Assembly (NCBI GenBank): GCA_017591395.1
Contig: WEDG01011917.1
Span: 1 to 64,000 of the forward strand
Direction: 5' to 3'
Origin: Schistocephalus solidus
Taxonomy: Eukaryota; Platyhelminthes; Cestoda; Diphyllobothriidea; Diphyllobothriidae
DNA length: 64,000 bases
The position numbers and the translations under genes are program-made. Position 1 is the stretch's first letter, and each line of letters opens with the position of its first letter. Of the stretch, positions 1 to 8,266 are shown in pieces. A model generated the notes under the pieces. It had not been told where the DNA came from. It did no database searches and saw only the letters and a list, made by a program, of their open reading frames with translations.

Positions 1-119
1 GACAGAGCTGCTTTCACTACCCTGTCAATGGGAGAGAGCTACGACATTTGAAAGTAAGGATGATAGTGTAGGCCAGCGAAGAGATATATCTGACGTATAT
101 TAGAATGGTAGATACGCGT

Positions 120-380
120 TCACCTATTGTAATTAGGACTCACTCGCCCCGTTGTGCCTTGGGGCTCACCCACGAGCCAAGCCAGTAGCCGCTTGGTGGT
201 TACTATTATAGGCAGAATGGCATAACCAACAAAGATAAGGGAGGCCAGAATGGCCATTTCTGGCTTATTGGCCGTCGTCAACCAGCCATACTTAACCGCA
301 GATGGTACCTCACCCAAGGTTCGAACCCGCGACCTATTAATAAGACATGCAGCGCTCTAGCCATCAAGATTGTTGCTAGA
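120..380 (-). mobile_element. Diverged orphan copy of the array repeat (tRNA-derived SINE with hammerhead remnant)
   Basis: Read on the minus strand this shows the same order of parts as the array unit. There is a D-arm-like stretch with TAGAGC, a B-box-like GGGTTCGAACC, a hammerhead-like segment (243-287), then body sequence resembling the CTCCCTTATCTTTGTTGG part of the unit. It is the most diverged copy in the window and lies in the opposite orientation to the array. The tRNA-like 5' end is not recognisable beyond about 375, and the body is lost beyond about 120. I saw no target-site duplication. The short open frame across it is a by-product of the repeat, not a gene. Confidence 0.75.
243..287 (-). 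ncRNA. Degenerate type I hammerhead ribozyme in orphan copy
   Basis: On the minus strand the order is GGCTGG, TTGACGA, a GGC/GCC stem II, GAAA, TGGCCATT, CTGGCC. Stem I pairs GGCTGG with CTGGCC over six positions (two are G-U). Relative to the array (GACTGG with CCGGTC), the fifth pair has changed from A-U to G-C on both strands, which is a compensatory change. The catalytic box reads TTGACGA instead of CTGANGA, so C3 is lost and this copy should be inactive. The self-complementary ATGGCCAT stem III is intact. Confidence 0.6.
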
Positions 381-1597
381 TGTCTTGCTGATTTAGATCG
401 AGAACATTGACATTCGTTGATAACCATTCCAGTGTCCCATGCCTCTGACGGCCGTGTTTATGTATCTGCCTGGCTCTCTTGTCCCTGTCGGCAATTTTGT
501 TCTGTTTTATGTCTATTAATTCTTAAGTAGAAAAGGAATTACGATAAAAATTGACCGAGGGTTGACATTCTGAAGACTCGCATCTGCTACTGTGTCAGAG
601 GATGGGTTTAAGCTGGAATCCGAAACGTCAGGCGAATCGTGGCTCAATTGTGAAACATTTTATAGGAACCGCTGTTTGCCAATTGGTGGATGACAGCCTG
701 ATAGTAGCCTGATAATATTGCAACGATTAGATAGTTCTTTAATATTTGCAGTCCTAATAACAGATTTTCACCTTATGATCTGGGATGAAATGATGATGGA
801 CATTTCCTGCACTGTTTCCTAAAAATCAATGAATCGGGCATGGAACCCATTTCCAATATATTAACCTAGAGTATAGCAAGCGAGCTTGCTGATTATTTTT
901 CGATTAGAGTAGCTGAATCAACGCACGGCATTACCGCAAGAAATCAATTGCGGTTGAGTTGGTTATTGCGAACGTCCGGTTAAGTTTGTCTAGATTTTAT
1001 TCGACAATGAGGTCCACTAGGCAGTTAGAGTTTGCTATTGCTTTAGCATTCATAAAATCTCGATGCTATACATATGGGATAATTTGACAATGGGGATAAT
1101 TTCCCAGAAATTAGTACATTTTTAGATGAGACTACTTACCAAGTCTATGGTTGTTGACATAGGCATTCCCGTCACTTAAGGTGATGGCCCGTTTGCGTCA
1201 TTGACCGGCCCTAATTGAATTATGCAGGAAGCAACCTCGTTCGTTCGATAGAAGAGGCACTTTCCTACGTGCTAACGAGAACCCATGATGTTAGGAGGTC
1301 TGAAAAAGTAGCCAATCACATTTGAATTTAGAAGGTCAATCTACTGAAGCAAATGCGTGCGCACCGTGCTGCTGCCCGCCCCGGCAACATGCGATTGGCG
1401 CATATTTTCGCCTGCGTTTGGCGCGTCCGGTCCGGCATTCGTTTTCGACCTATCATATTGCAAAACTCTCCAAGATCTCTGCACAACAGATTCCGATAAT
1501 GACTGTTTCTCCCACACTCGTTACCCCGTTTGCCAAACACAGACGCCCCTTGAACAAGGTCGCAGATGAGGAATGAACATCATGCGTCGTTAAGGAA
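381..1597. other. Left-flank DNA without recognisable gene
   Basis: No convincing coding region, RNA gene or repeat is visible here. A CpG-rich patch at about 1350-1440 stands out from the AT-richer surroundings and is covered by three short open frames on both strands. None has a recognisable domain, and overlapping frames on both strands suggest composition rather than coding. It could be a promoter-like CpG patch or part of an unrecognised transposon. Confidence 0.4.
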
Positions 1598-2515
1598 ATC
1601 CACTGACGAATGACTCTGTATGAAAAAATGAGGAACGTTGGTTGGTGTGACGCAGTTCCTTTTTAATCTGTCAATCCGGTTTTCGGAGATTGGTTGAAAT
1701 CCAGATCAAGATGCCTCAGCAACTAAAAGGCTGCTGTCAGTCAGACGCTGCTCGTACCTGAAATGTCTGAGTACATGAACAGCCCTTGTAGAACGTCATT
1801 GTACACCTTTAAGAAAACCTATGTCTTTGCAAAGCCACGGATGTCAGGCCTCTACCGCTTATTCCAGCTGCATCATTGGAATTCTGCGTTGTAAAGCTGA
1901 AGCCAAGGTCTTTTTGCACACTTACGGATTCAAGTGGTTGATTTGCCACGATAAACTGTTGTGGGAGTGCATTTGTTCTGCGACTTGCTGATATCATGTG
2001 AATTACCACACACAGTTGTTGGTATTGCAGTTCACGCAGCAGTTCTCGCTCAATGCGTGCAGCTTCCCTTCGTCCTCCTGTGGTACCTGGGAGTCTCTTT
2101 CTTATTTTATCACTCTCCATGGTAAACGATCATCTGCGAAGAAGGCCTTATCAGCTTTTAATTCCTGTACTAGGTCACTTGCATAGAGAATGAACAGGAT
2201 CGGCCCTAGAACCGACACTTGTGACACTACACATTTAACAGGCGTCCATTCTGAACAGTAGCCACCAGCAGTATCTTTTTGTCGGTGATTGTGTAAGAAA
2301 TCTTGAACCCAGTTCAGAAGATTTCCTGTCTGCCAACTTCCAAACGAGGCACTTATGCAGTAGGCAATCAAATGCATTGCAGAAGTCGAAATCAATGATA
2401 TCTTCTGGATCCGCGACTATTTTTGTTCGTCCTTTGGTCTCTGCGATTTTTGGAATGGTTTTGCTATGGCCGAGGATTGAGATTAAGAAAGATACCTCAT
2501 CAAATGTAGGTTTGT
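1598..2515 (-). pseudogene. Decayed non-LTR retrotransposon (CR1/jockey-like) reverse transcriptase fragment, copy 1
   Basis: The minus strand encodes pieces of a reverse transcriptase in at least three frames. One frame (about 2335-2515) contains IIDFDFCNAFDCLLHK, resembling RT motif A (DFSKAFD-type). A second (2102-2395) carries SVLGPILF at about 2192-2215, matching the GSVLGPLLF segment, and FADD at 2129-2140, the catalytic motif C. A third (1809-2120) has VQKDLGF, typical of the region after motif C in CR1-like elements. Frameshifts separate the pieces (near 2320 and near 2110), and the normally conserved PQGS reads VSQVS, so this is a dead copy. Sequence to about 1598 is shared with the second copy at 4660-5101 and probably represents the end of the ORF plus the 3' UTR. 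The clade is inferred from motif style only. Confidence 0.75.
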
Positions 2516-2649
2516 ACTAGTGCCTAAAATAACAAACTTGCTTTGCGAACGAATGACGTGTTCGCAGTTTTTTATTTATGGTCCCTAAAGGAATGCGCAA
2601 AACGCCACCAACTGCAGATTCTGATAGCCAATATCAAAAATACGCCAGT
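2516..2649. other. Short spacer between LINE fragment and TAC tract
   Basis: Non-repetitive sequence with a stop-free run on the + strand leading into the triplet repeat. Nothing recognisable is seen. Confidence 0.4.
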
Positions 2650-2650
2650 T

Positions 2651-2732
<82 letters not shown>

Positions 2733-2888
2733 GCTACTACTGCTACTGCTACTGCTACTACTGCTACTGCTGCTGCTACTGCTACTGCTACTGCTGCTGC
2801 TGCTGCTGCTACTGCTACTGCTACTACTGCTACTGCTGCTGCTACTGCTGCTACTGCTACTAGCTACTACTACTACTACTACTACTAA

Positions 2889-2948
<60 letters not shown>

Positions 2949-2956
2949 TACTACTT

Positions 2957-3007
<51 letters not shown>

Positions 3008-3011
3008 TTGC

Positions 3012-3045
<34 letters not shown>

Positions 3046-3490
3046 TCTACTACTACTACTACTTCTACTACTACTACTACTACTACTGCTACTACTACTA
3101 CTACTACTACTTCTACTAATAATACTACTACTACTACTTCTCCTACTAATACTACTACTTTTACTACTTCTACTACTACTACTATTGTTGCTGCTGCTGG
3201 CGCTGCTGCTGCTACTACTTATACTACTAGGACTACTACTAATGCCATTTATACTACTTCTATTACAACCGATACTAATACTACTACTGACATTCTTATT
3301 GCCCCTACCAATATTACCACTGGTAAAACTCCTGCATTTATTACTATTAATAGTTCAACTAATACTAATTCTGGTATTACAAATGCTACTATAACATCTT
3401 CCTCTTATAGCCTGTAGTACTATTCTAACTTGGGCTATTACTATTTCTACTTCCAGTGTTGCCACTTCTATTTCCTTTACTACAGATATT
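2650..3490. repeat. (TAC)n/(ACT)n triplet microsatellite with one-sided decay
   Basis: The tract starts as pure TAC (about 2650-2731), passes through a zone with many TGC triplets (2731-2860), and shifts phase near 2862. It then continues as ACT triplets with growing numbers of substitutions until it fades at about 3490. Triplet spacing is kept for hundreds of bases after the phase shift, so very long stop-free frames of Leu, Thr and Tyr runs appear. The longest is 279 codons from 2578. These are artefacts of the repeat. Confidence 0.95.
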
Positions 3491-3724
3491 ATTTTAAAAT
3501 AATGATGCTACTATTTCATTCAGCATTGCTGTGCTTTGCACCTGTTGCGTGGAGATCTGTTTTTTTTCACAGAAAACTACAATATTCCGACAAAATCTGA
3601 CATTGTAAAAGAGAAAAGGCACCTGTGTTAGATATTTATTGTACACAGAACTCAAAGTTGCTTTCTCAAAGAGCAGAGCCACTGGTGAAATCACGCATTG
3701 TTTTGCCTGCGTCCAGTTAGCCTG

Positions 3725-3726
<2 letters not shown>
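3491..3726. other. Unassigned AT-rich spacer
   Basis: No repeat unit, RNA gene or coding signal is recognised between the decayed triplet tract and the AT dinucleotide tract. A 66-codon minus-strand frame at 3494-3694 has no recognisable motif. Confidence 0.35.

Positions 3727-3774
<48 letters not shown>
3727..3774. repeat. (AT)24 dinucleotide microsatellite
   Basis: An uninterrupted alternation of A and T abuts one end of the minus-strand orphan repeat. A shorter AT run (4187-4204) sits at the other end of the same orphan. The element may therefore have inserted into an AT tract or generated AT runs at both ends. Confidence 0.95.
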
Positions 3775-3778
<4 letters not shown>

Positions 3779-3803
3779 GTGTGGTGTTCACCGATCTGGT
3801 TAA

Positions 3804-3819
3804 GGAACACTGATGTTCC
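3804..3819. other. Inverted repeat GGAACA-N4-TGTTCC in orphan copy
   Basis: Arms GGAACA and TGTTCC are separated by CTGA on the + strand. Array copies have the same arms with TACA as spacer. The arms are kept while the spacer differs, suggesting the pairing or palindrome is maintained. In the partial second copy one arm has a single change. Confidence 0.6.
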
Positions 3820-3856
3820 GCTGTGCCTTGGAGCTCACTTTAGAGCCCTCGCGGGC

Positions 3857-3871
3857 AGTCGCAAAGCGACT
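3857..3871. other. Inverted repeat AGTCGC-AAA-GCGACT in orphan copy
   Basis: A perfect 6-bp stem with a 3-nt loop. The matching place in many array units reads GTCGC-TAT-GCGAC (for example 7568-7580). Other array families (GCCGCTATGTGAC) have partly lost the pairing. Confidence 0.55.
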
Positions 3872-3913
3872 TGAGATATATGTTGATAAGATGGAACCGA
3901 CAAAGACAAGGGA

Positions 3914-3958
3914 GACCGGAATGGCCATTTCTGGCTTATTAGCCGTCATCAGCCAGTC
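3914..3958 (-). ncRNA. Hammerhead ribozyme, type I, orphan copy with complete catalytic core
   Basis: On the minus strand the parts are GACTGG, CTGATGA, stem II GGCT/AGCC with loop AATA, GAAA, then ATGGCCAT and T, then CCGGTC. The core nucleotides C3 U4 G5 A6 N7 G8 A9, G12 A13 A14 and A15.1 are all present. Stem I is GACTGG with CCGGTC (five Watson-Crick pairs and one G-U). Upstream GGGA and downstream TCCC can extend stem I across an 8-nt bulge, as in natural type I hammerheads. Predicted cleavage follows ATT, before CCGGTC. The first stem II pair (10.1-11.1) is C-A, a mismatch where hammerheads normally have G-C. Cleavage is predicted, not shown. Confidence 0.78.
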
Positions 3959-3964
3959 ATACCC

Positions 3965-3991
3965 AATCCCAGGTGTGTATCACCCGGGATT
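3965..3991. other. 27-nt imperfect hairpin next to the B box in orphan copy
   Basis: Minus-strand arms AATCCCGGGTG and CACCTGGGATT pair over 11 positions. Compared with the array hairpin (for example 61339-61365), the seventh pair is G-U instead of A-U and the eighth is G-C instead of G-U. Pairing therefore survives sequence change. Confidence 0.6.
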
Positions 3992-4051
3992 CGAACCCGC
4001 GACCTTTGGTCATTGAGTGTAACACTCTACCATTGAGCCACGGGCCCGTTG
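3975..4051 (-). promoter_or_regulatory. tRNA-like head with A and B boxes (Pol III-type internal promoter), orphan copy
   Basis: On the minus strand TGGCTCAATGGTAGAGTG fits the A box and D arm. GCGGG, TTCGAAT and CCCGG fit the T arm with four of five pairs, and GGGTTCGAATCC fits the B box. Spacing is that of a tRNA: D loop, 5-5-5 anticodon arm, 5-nt variable loop AGGTC, T arm. The anticodon stem is poorly paired and the acceptor strands do not pair, so this is a SINE-type tRNA-derived head, not a working tRNA. Confidence 0.7.
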
Positions 4052-4186
4052 TTTTGTCGGTTGCGATCGGGAATATGGACTATGAAAGTGTGGTGTTCAC
4101 CGATCTGGTTAAGGTACACTGATGTTCCGCTGTGCCTTGGAGCTCACTTTAGAGCCCTCGCGGGCAGTCGCAAAGCGACTTGAGAT

Positions 4187-4659
4187 TTATATATATATAT
4201 ATCTGTATATAGAATGGGACAATAGTGACAGCTGCTTTGCAGGGTTTATGGAGCAGGTTCCAGTGTTCAACATGTCTCAGTGGGTATATTTGGAGTAAAT
4301 GACAGAAGTACTTAAAACTCCATTGCGGCGCTACAGATATGCACACAAAATTGTTCAAAGATCATTTTACGTACGCAAAATGCGAAAAATTAATAATGAT
4401 GTTAAATGTTTAAAAGGTGGGGCATTTGCGAAATAACAGCGAAGAGCAAGTTCGCTGCATTCGCACTGTGCATCTTTCGTCCGACATAATAAATGTACCC
4501 AAAACGATCTACTGACTTTGGAGCAGTAGCATTATTAAAGTTATGTCAGGAATCCATAGGATTGGGAGTGGGAAGTTCGTGTTGATCTGAAGAGGTGATT
4601 TTTCATGGCGCCTCTCGAACACCGTCGCAGTGGGAAATACAGAACCTAGGTTGGTGACG
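4187..4659. other. Spacer with short AT run, no gene seen
   Basis: Begins with an AT run (4187-4204) at the edge of the orphan repeat. The rest is AT-rich with no convincing frame, RNA gene or repeat recognised. Confidence 0.4.
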
Positions 4660-5101
4660 AATTCCACTGAAAAATGATTGTGTGCGATAAAAAGGAAGCG
4701 TGTAGGTTGGTGTCGCTCAGTTCCTTTTTAAGCTGGCAATCATGTCTTCGGAGATTGGTTTCTGGTGCCATTTCACACTGATCTTCCCGGTGTAAATGCG
4801 GACCAAGTTGCCTCAGCAACTATAAGGTTGTCAAAAGGTCACCACTGCACTATCTGTAATGCAGAGTATAAAGCCTCAAGGCAGTCAGACGCTGTTCGTA
4901 ATTGAAATTTCTGAGAAAATGAACAGCCTTTGTAGAACGTCATTGTACACCTTCAAGATGACCTATGTCTTTGCGAAGAAACGGACATCAGGCCTCTACC
5001 GCTTATTCCAGCTGCATCATTGGAATTCTGCGTTGTGAAGCTGAAGCCATATTAACTGATTACACCAAGGTCTTTTTGCCCACTGACGGTTTCAAGTGGT
5101 T
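4660..5101 (-). pseudogene. Second copy of the LINE 3' region, truncated by the array
   Basis: This aligns with 1598-1940 of the first copy, for example through the shared blocks CAGTCAGACGCTG, GAACGTCATTGTACACCTT and GGCCTCTACCGCTTATTCC. It contains extra blocks missing from copy 1: about 30 nt near 4770-4800, about 45 nt near 4830-4880, and about 18 nt near 5050-5067. The two copies have therefore decayed independently. Similarity stops at TTCAAGTGGTT (5101), where the array junction follows. Copy 1 continues upstream into the RT domain; this copy does not. Confidence 0.7.
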
Positions 5102-5114
5102 ATCAAGTGGGTAT
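5093..5114 (+). repeat. 11-bp direct repeat at the LINE/array junction
   Basis: CAAGTGGTTAT (5093-5103) is followed directly by CAAGTGGGTAT (5104-5114), one mismatch apart. The first copy belongs to the LINE and the second runs into the first array unit. It may mark the breakpoint at which the array joined the LINE. No matching copy was seen at the right end of the array, so I do not call it a target-site duplication. Confidence 0.5.
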
Positions 5115-6900
5115 CAACATATTCCACTTGCCGCTATGTGATCGCCTGCGAGGGTTTAAGTCTGAGTTCAAGGCCACAACGGAACATACATGTTCCTTAT
5201 GCAGATCTTTGAGCAAAAAATATCATCATATTCCCGATCCTAACCGACACAAAACAAGCCCATGGCTCATTGGTTGAGCGTTGGACTCAATGACCAAATT
5301 ACACGGTTTCGAATCCCAGTTGTGTTACACTAAGGATTGCGTATGACTGGCTGATGACGGCAAATAAGCCAGAAATGGCCATTCCGGTATCCCTTGCATT
5401 TTAAGGTACCATTGCATCAACAGATGCCACATGCCGCTTTGTGACCGCCTGCGAGGGCTTGAGTCTGAGTTCCAGAGCACAACGGAACATACATGTTCCT
5501 TAAGGATATCGGTGAGTAACACACTATCATCATATTCCCGATCGCAACCGACAAAACAACGAGGCCGTGACTCATTCTTAGAGCATTCCACTCAATTATA
5601 AAAGGCCGCGGATTTGAATCGCAGATATGCCAAAATTGGGATTAGGAATGACTGGCTGATGACAGTTTATAAGACAGAAATGGCCATTTTGGTATTCTTT
5701 GTATTTGTTGGTTCCCATTTATCAACATATGCCACATGTCGCTATGCGACCGCCAACGAGGGCTTAAGTCTGCGCTCCAGGTCACAACGGAGTATACATG
5801 TTCCTGAAGCAAAACGGTGAGAAACACACTCTTATCCTATTCATGAACGGAACCGAAACAACAACGAGCCCGTGGCTCATTGGTTGGGCGTTCGACTCAA
5901 TAACCAAAGGTCGCGGGTTCGAATCCCAGGTCTGCCACACTTGGGAATGCGAATGACTGACTGATGACGGCATATAAGCCAGAAATGGCCATGCCAGTCT
6001 CCCCTTGTAATTGTCGGATCCATGTTATCAACATATGCCACATGCCGCTATGTAAAAGCCTGCGAGGGTTTCAGTCTGAGTTCCAGGACAAAACGGAACA
6101 TAAATGTTCCTTTAGCAGATCGGTGAGCAACACGATATCATCATATTCCCGATTCAAATCGACAAAACCACGAGCCCTTGACTTATTGGTAGAGCGTTCC
6201 ACTCAATAATCAAACGTCACGGTTTCGAATGCCAGGTGTGCCACATTTTGGATTACGTATGACTGGCTGATGATGGCTAATAAGACACAAGTGGCCATTC
6301 TTGTCTCCATTGTCTTAGTCAGTTCCACTTTATCAACATATGCCACATGTCGCTATGCGACCGCCTGCGAAGGCTATAGTCTGCGCTCCAGGGCACAACG
6401 CAGTATACATGTTCTTAAGCAGATTGTTGAGTAAGAATCTATCATCATATTCCTGATCGCAACCGACAAAACAACAAGGCCGTGACTCATTCTTAAAGCG
6501 TTCGACTCAATTACCAAAGGCCGCGGGTTTGAATGCCAGGTGTGCCACACTTGCGAGTACGTATGACAGGCTGATGACAGATTCGAAGCCAGAAACGGCC
6601 GTTCCGATATCCCTTGTCTTTGTCGGTGCCCCTTTATTAAACATATACCACACGTCGCTATGAGACCGCCTGCGAGGGCTTTGGTCTGAGCTTTAGTTCA
6701 CAACGAAACATACATGTTTCTTAAGGATTTCGGTGAGTAACACACTATCATCATATTCCCGATCGCAACCGACAAAACAACGAGGCCGTGACTCATTCTT
6801 AGAGCATTCGACTCAATAACCAAAGACCGCGGATTGGAATCCCAGGTTTGCCAAACTTTGGATTGCGTATGAGTGGCTGATTACGGCATATAAGCCAGAA
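5112..6900 (+). repeat. Array block 1: heterogeneous edge units
   Basis: Units here differ more from each other than those further in. Variants include GACAGTTTATAAGACAG in the hammerhead (5660s), GGTATTC after it, and several CTGATGA changes. Diverged edge units are common at satellite margins, where homogenisation is weakest. The head of the first unit is missing; the array begins in the body at TATCAACATATTCCAC. Confidence 0.7.
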
Positions 6901-7567
6901 ATGGCCATTCCGTTCTCCCTTGTATTTGTCGGTTCCACTTTATCAACATATGCCACATGTCGCTATGCGACCGCCAGCGAGGGCTTTGGTCTGAGCTCCA
7001 GTGCACAACGGAACATACATGTTCCTTAAGCAGATCGGTGAGCTACACACTTTTATCATATTCCCGATCACAACCGACAAAACAACGAGCCCGTGGCTCA
7101 TTGGTTGGGCGTTCGACTCAATAACCAATTGTTGCGGGTTCGAATCCATGGTGTGCCACACTTGGGATTGCCTAGACTGGCTGATGACGGCATATAATCC
7201 AGAAATGGCCATTCCGGTCTCCCTTGTGTTTGTCGGTTCCACTTTATCAACATATGCCACATGCCGCTATTCGACCGCCCACGAAGGATTCAGTCTGAGC
7301 TTTAGGACACAACGGAACGTACATGTTCCTTAAGCAGATCGGTGCCCTACACACTATTATCATATTCCCGATCACAACCGACAAAACAACGAGCCCGTGG
7401 CTCATCGGTTGGGCGTTCGACTCAATAACCAAATGTCGCGGGTTCGAATCCCAGGTGTGCCAAACTTGGGATTGCGTAGGACTGGCTGATGACGGCATAT
7501 AAGCCAAAAATGGCAATTCCGGTCTCCCTTATATTTGTCGGATCCATTGCATCAACATATGCCACAT

Positions 7568-7580
7568 GTCGCTATGCGAC
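7568..7580 (+). other. Inverted repeat GTCGC-TAT-GCGAC (representative)
   Basis: A 5-bp stem with a TAT loop in the body, common in block 2. The orphan at 3857-3871 has a 6-bp version with a different loop. Blocks 3 and 4 mostly read GCCGCTATGTGAC with weaker pairing. Confidence 0.5.
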
Positions 7581-8266
7581 CGCCATGCGAGGGCTTTCTG
7601 GTCTGAGCTCAGTACACAACGGAACATACATGTTCCTTAAGCAGATCGGTGAGCAACACACTATCATCATAGTCCCGATCACAACCGACAAAACAACGAG
7701 CCCTGTGACTCATTGCTAGAGCGTTCGACTCAATAAACCAAATTTCACGGGTTCGAATCCCAGGTGTGCCAAACTTGGAAATTGCGTATGACTGGCTGAT
7801 GACGGCATATAAGTCAGAAATGGCCATTCCGGTCTCCCTTGTATTTGTCGGTTCCACTTTATCAACATATGCCACATGTCGCTATGCGACCGCCAGCGAG
7901 GGCTTTAGTCTGAGCTCCAGTGCACAACGGAACATACATGTTCCTTAAGCAGATCGGTGAGCTACACACTATCATCATATTCCCGATCACAACCGACAAA
8001 ACAACGAGCCCGTGGCTCATTGGTTGGGCGTTCGACTCAATAACCAAATGTCGCGGGTTCGAATCCCAGGTGTGCCAAACTTGGGATTGCGTATGAGTGG
8101 CTGATGACGGCATATAATCCAGAAAATGGCCATTCCGGTCTCCCTTTATATTTGTCGGATCCATTTTAATCAACATGTGCCACGTGCCGCTATTCGACCG
8201 CCTGCGACGGTTTCAGTCTGAGCTATAGGACACAACGGAACATACATGTTCCTTAAGCAGATCGGT

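Larger units (their letters stand above)
3775..4186 (-). mobile_element. Orphan insertion of about 1.35 repeat units, minus strand
   Basis: A complete unit and a partial one lie head to tail in inverted orientation relative to the array. The segment 3775-3879 recurs at 4084-4186 with an offset of 309 bp and essentially one difference (AAGGAACAC versus AAGGTACAC). The element starts and stops inside the body part of the unit, not at the tRNA-like head, so it is circularly permuted. Both ends abut AT runs. It contains a well-preserved hammerhead (3914-3958), tRNA-like boxes (about 3975-4051) and both body hairpins. A permuted copy longer than one unit is what reverse transcription around a circular RNA would give. 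A DNA-level excision from an array is an alternative. Confidence 0.85.

Noticed and set aside
1322..1576. Overlapping short open frames in the CpG-rich patch
   Set aside because: Three frames on both strands, none with a recognisable motif; best explained by base composition.
2578..3417. 279-codon open frame with poly-Leu and poly-Thr
   Set aside because: It is the translation of the TAC/ACT triplet tract; no non-repeat domain is present.
5093..5114. Target-site duplication of the array
   Set aside because: The two copies are adjacent at the left junction, and no copy is seen at the right end.
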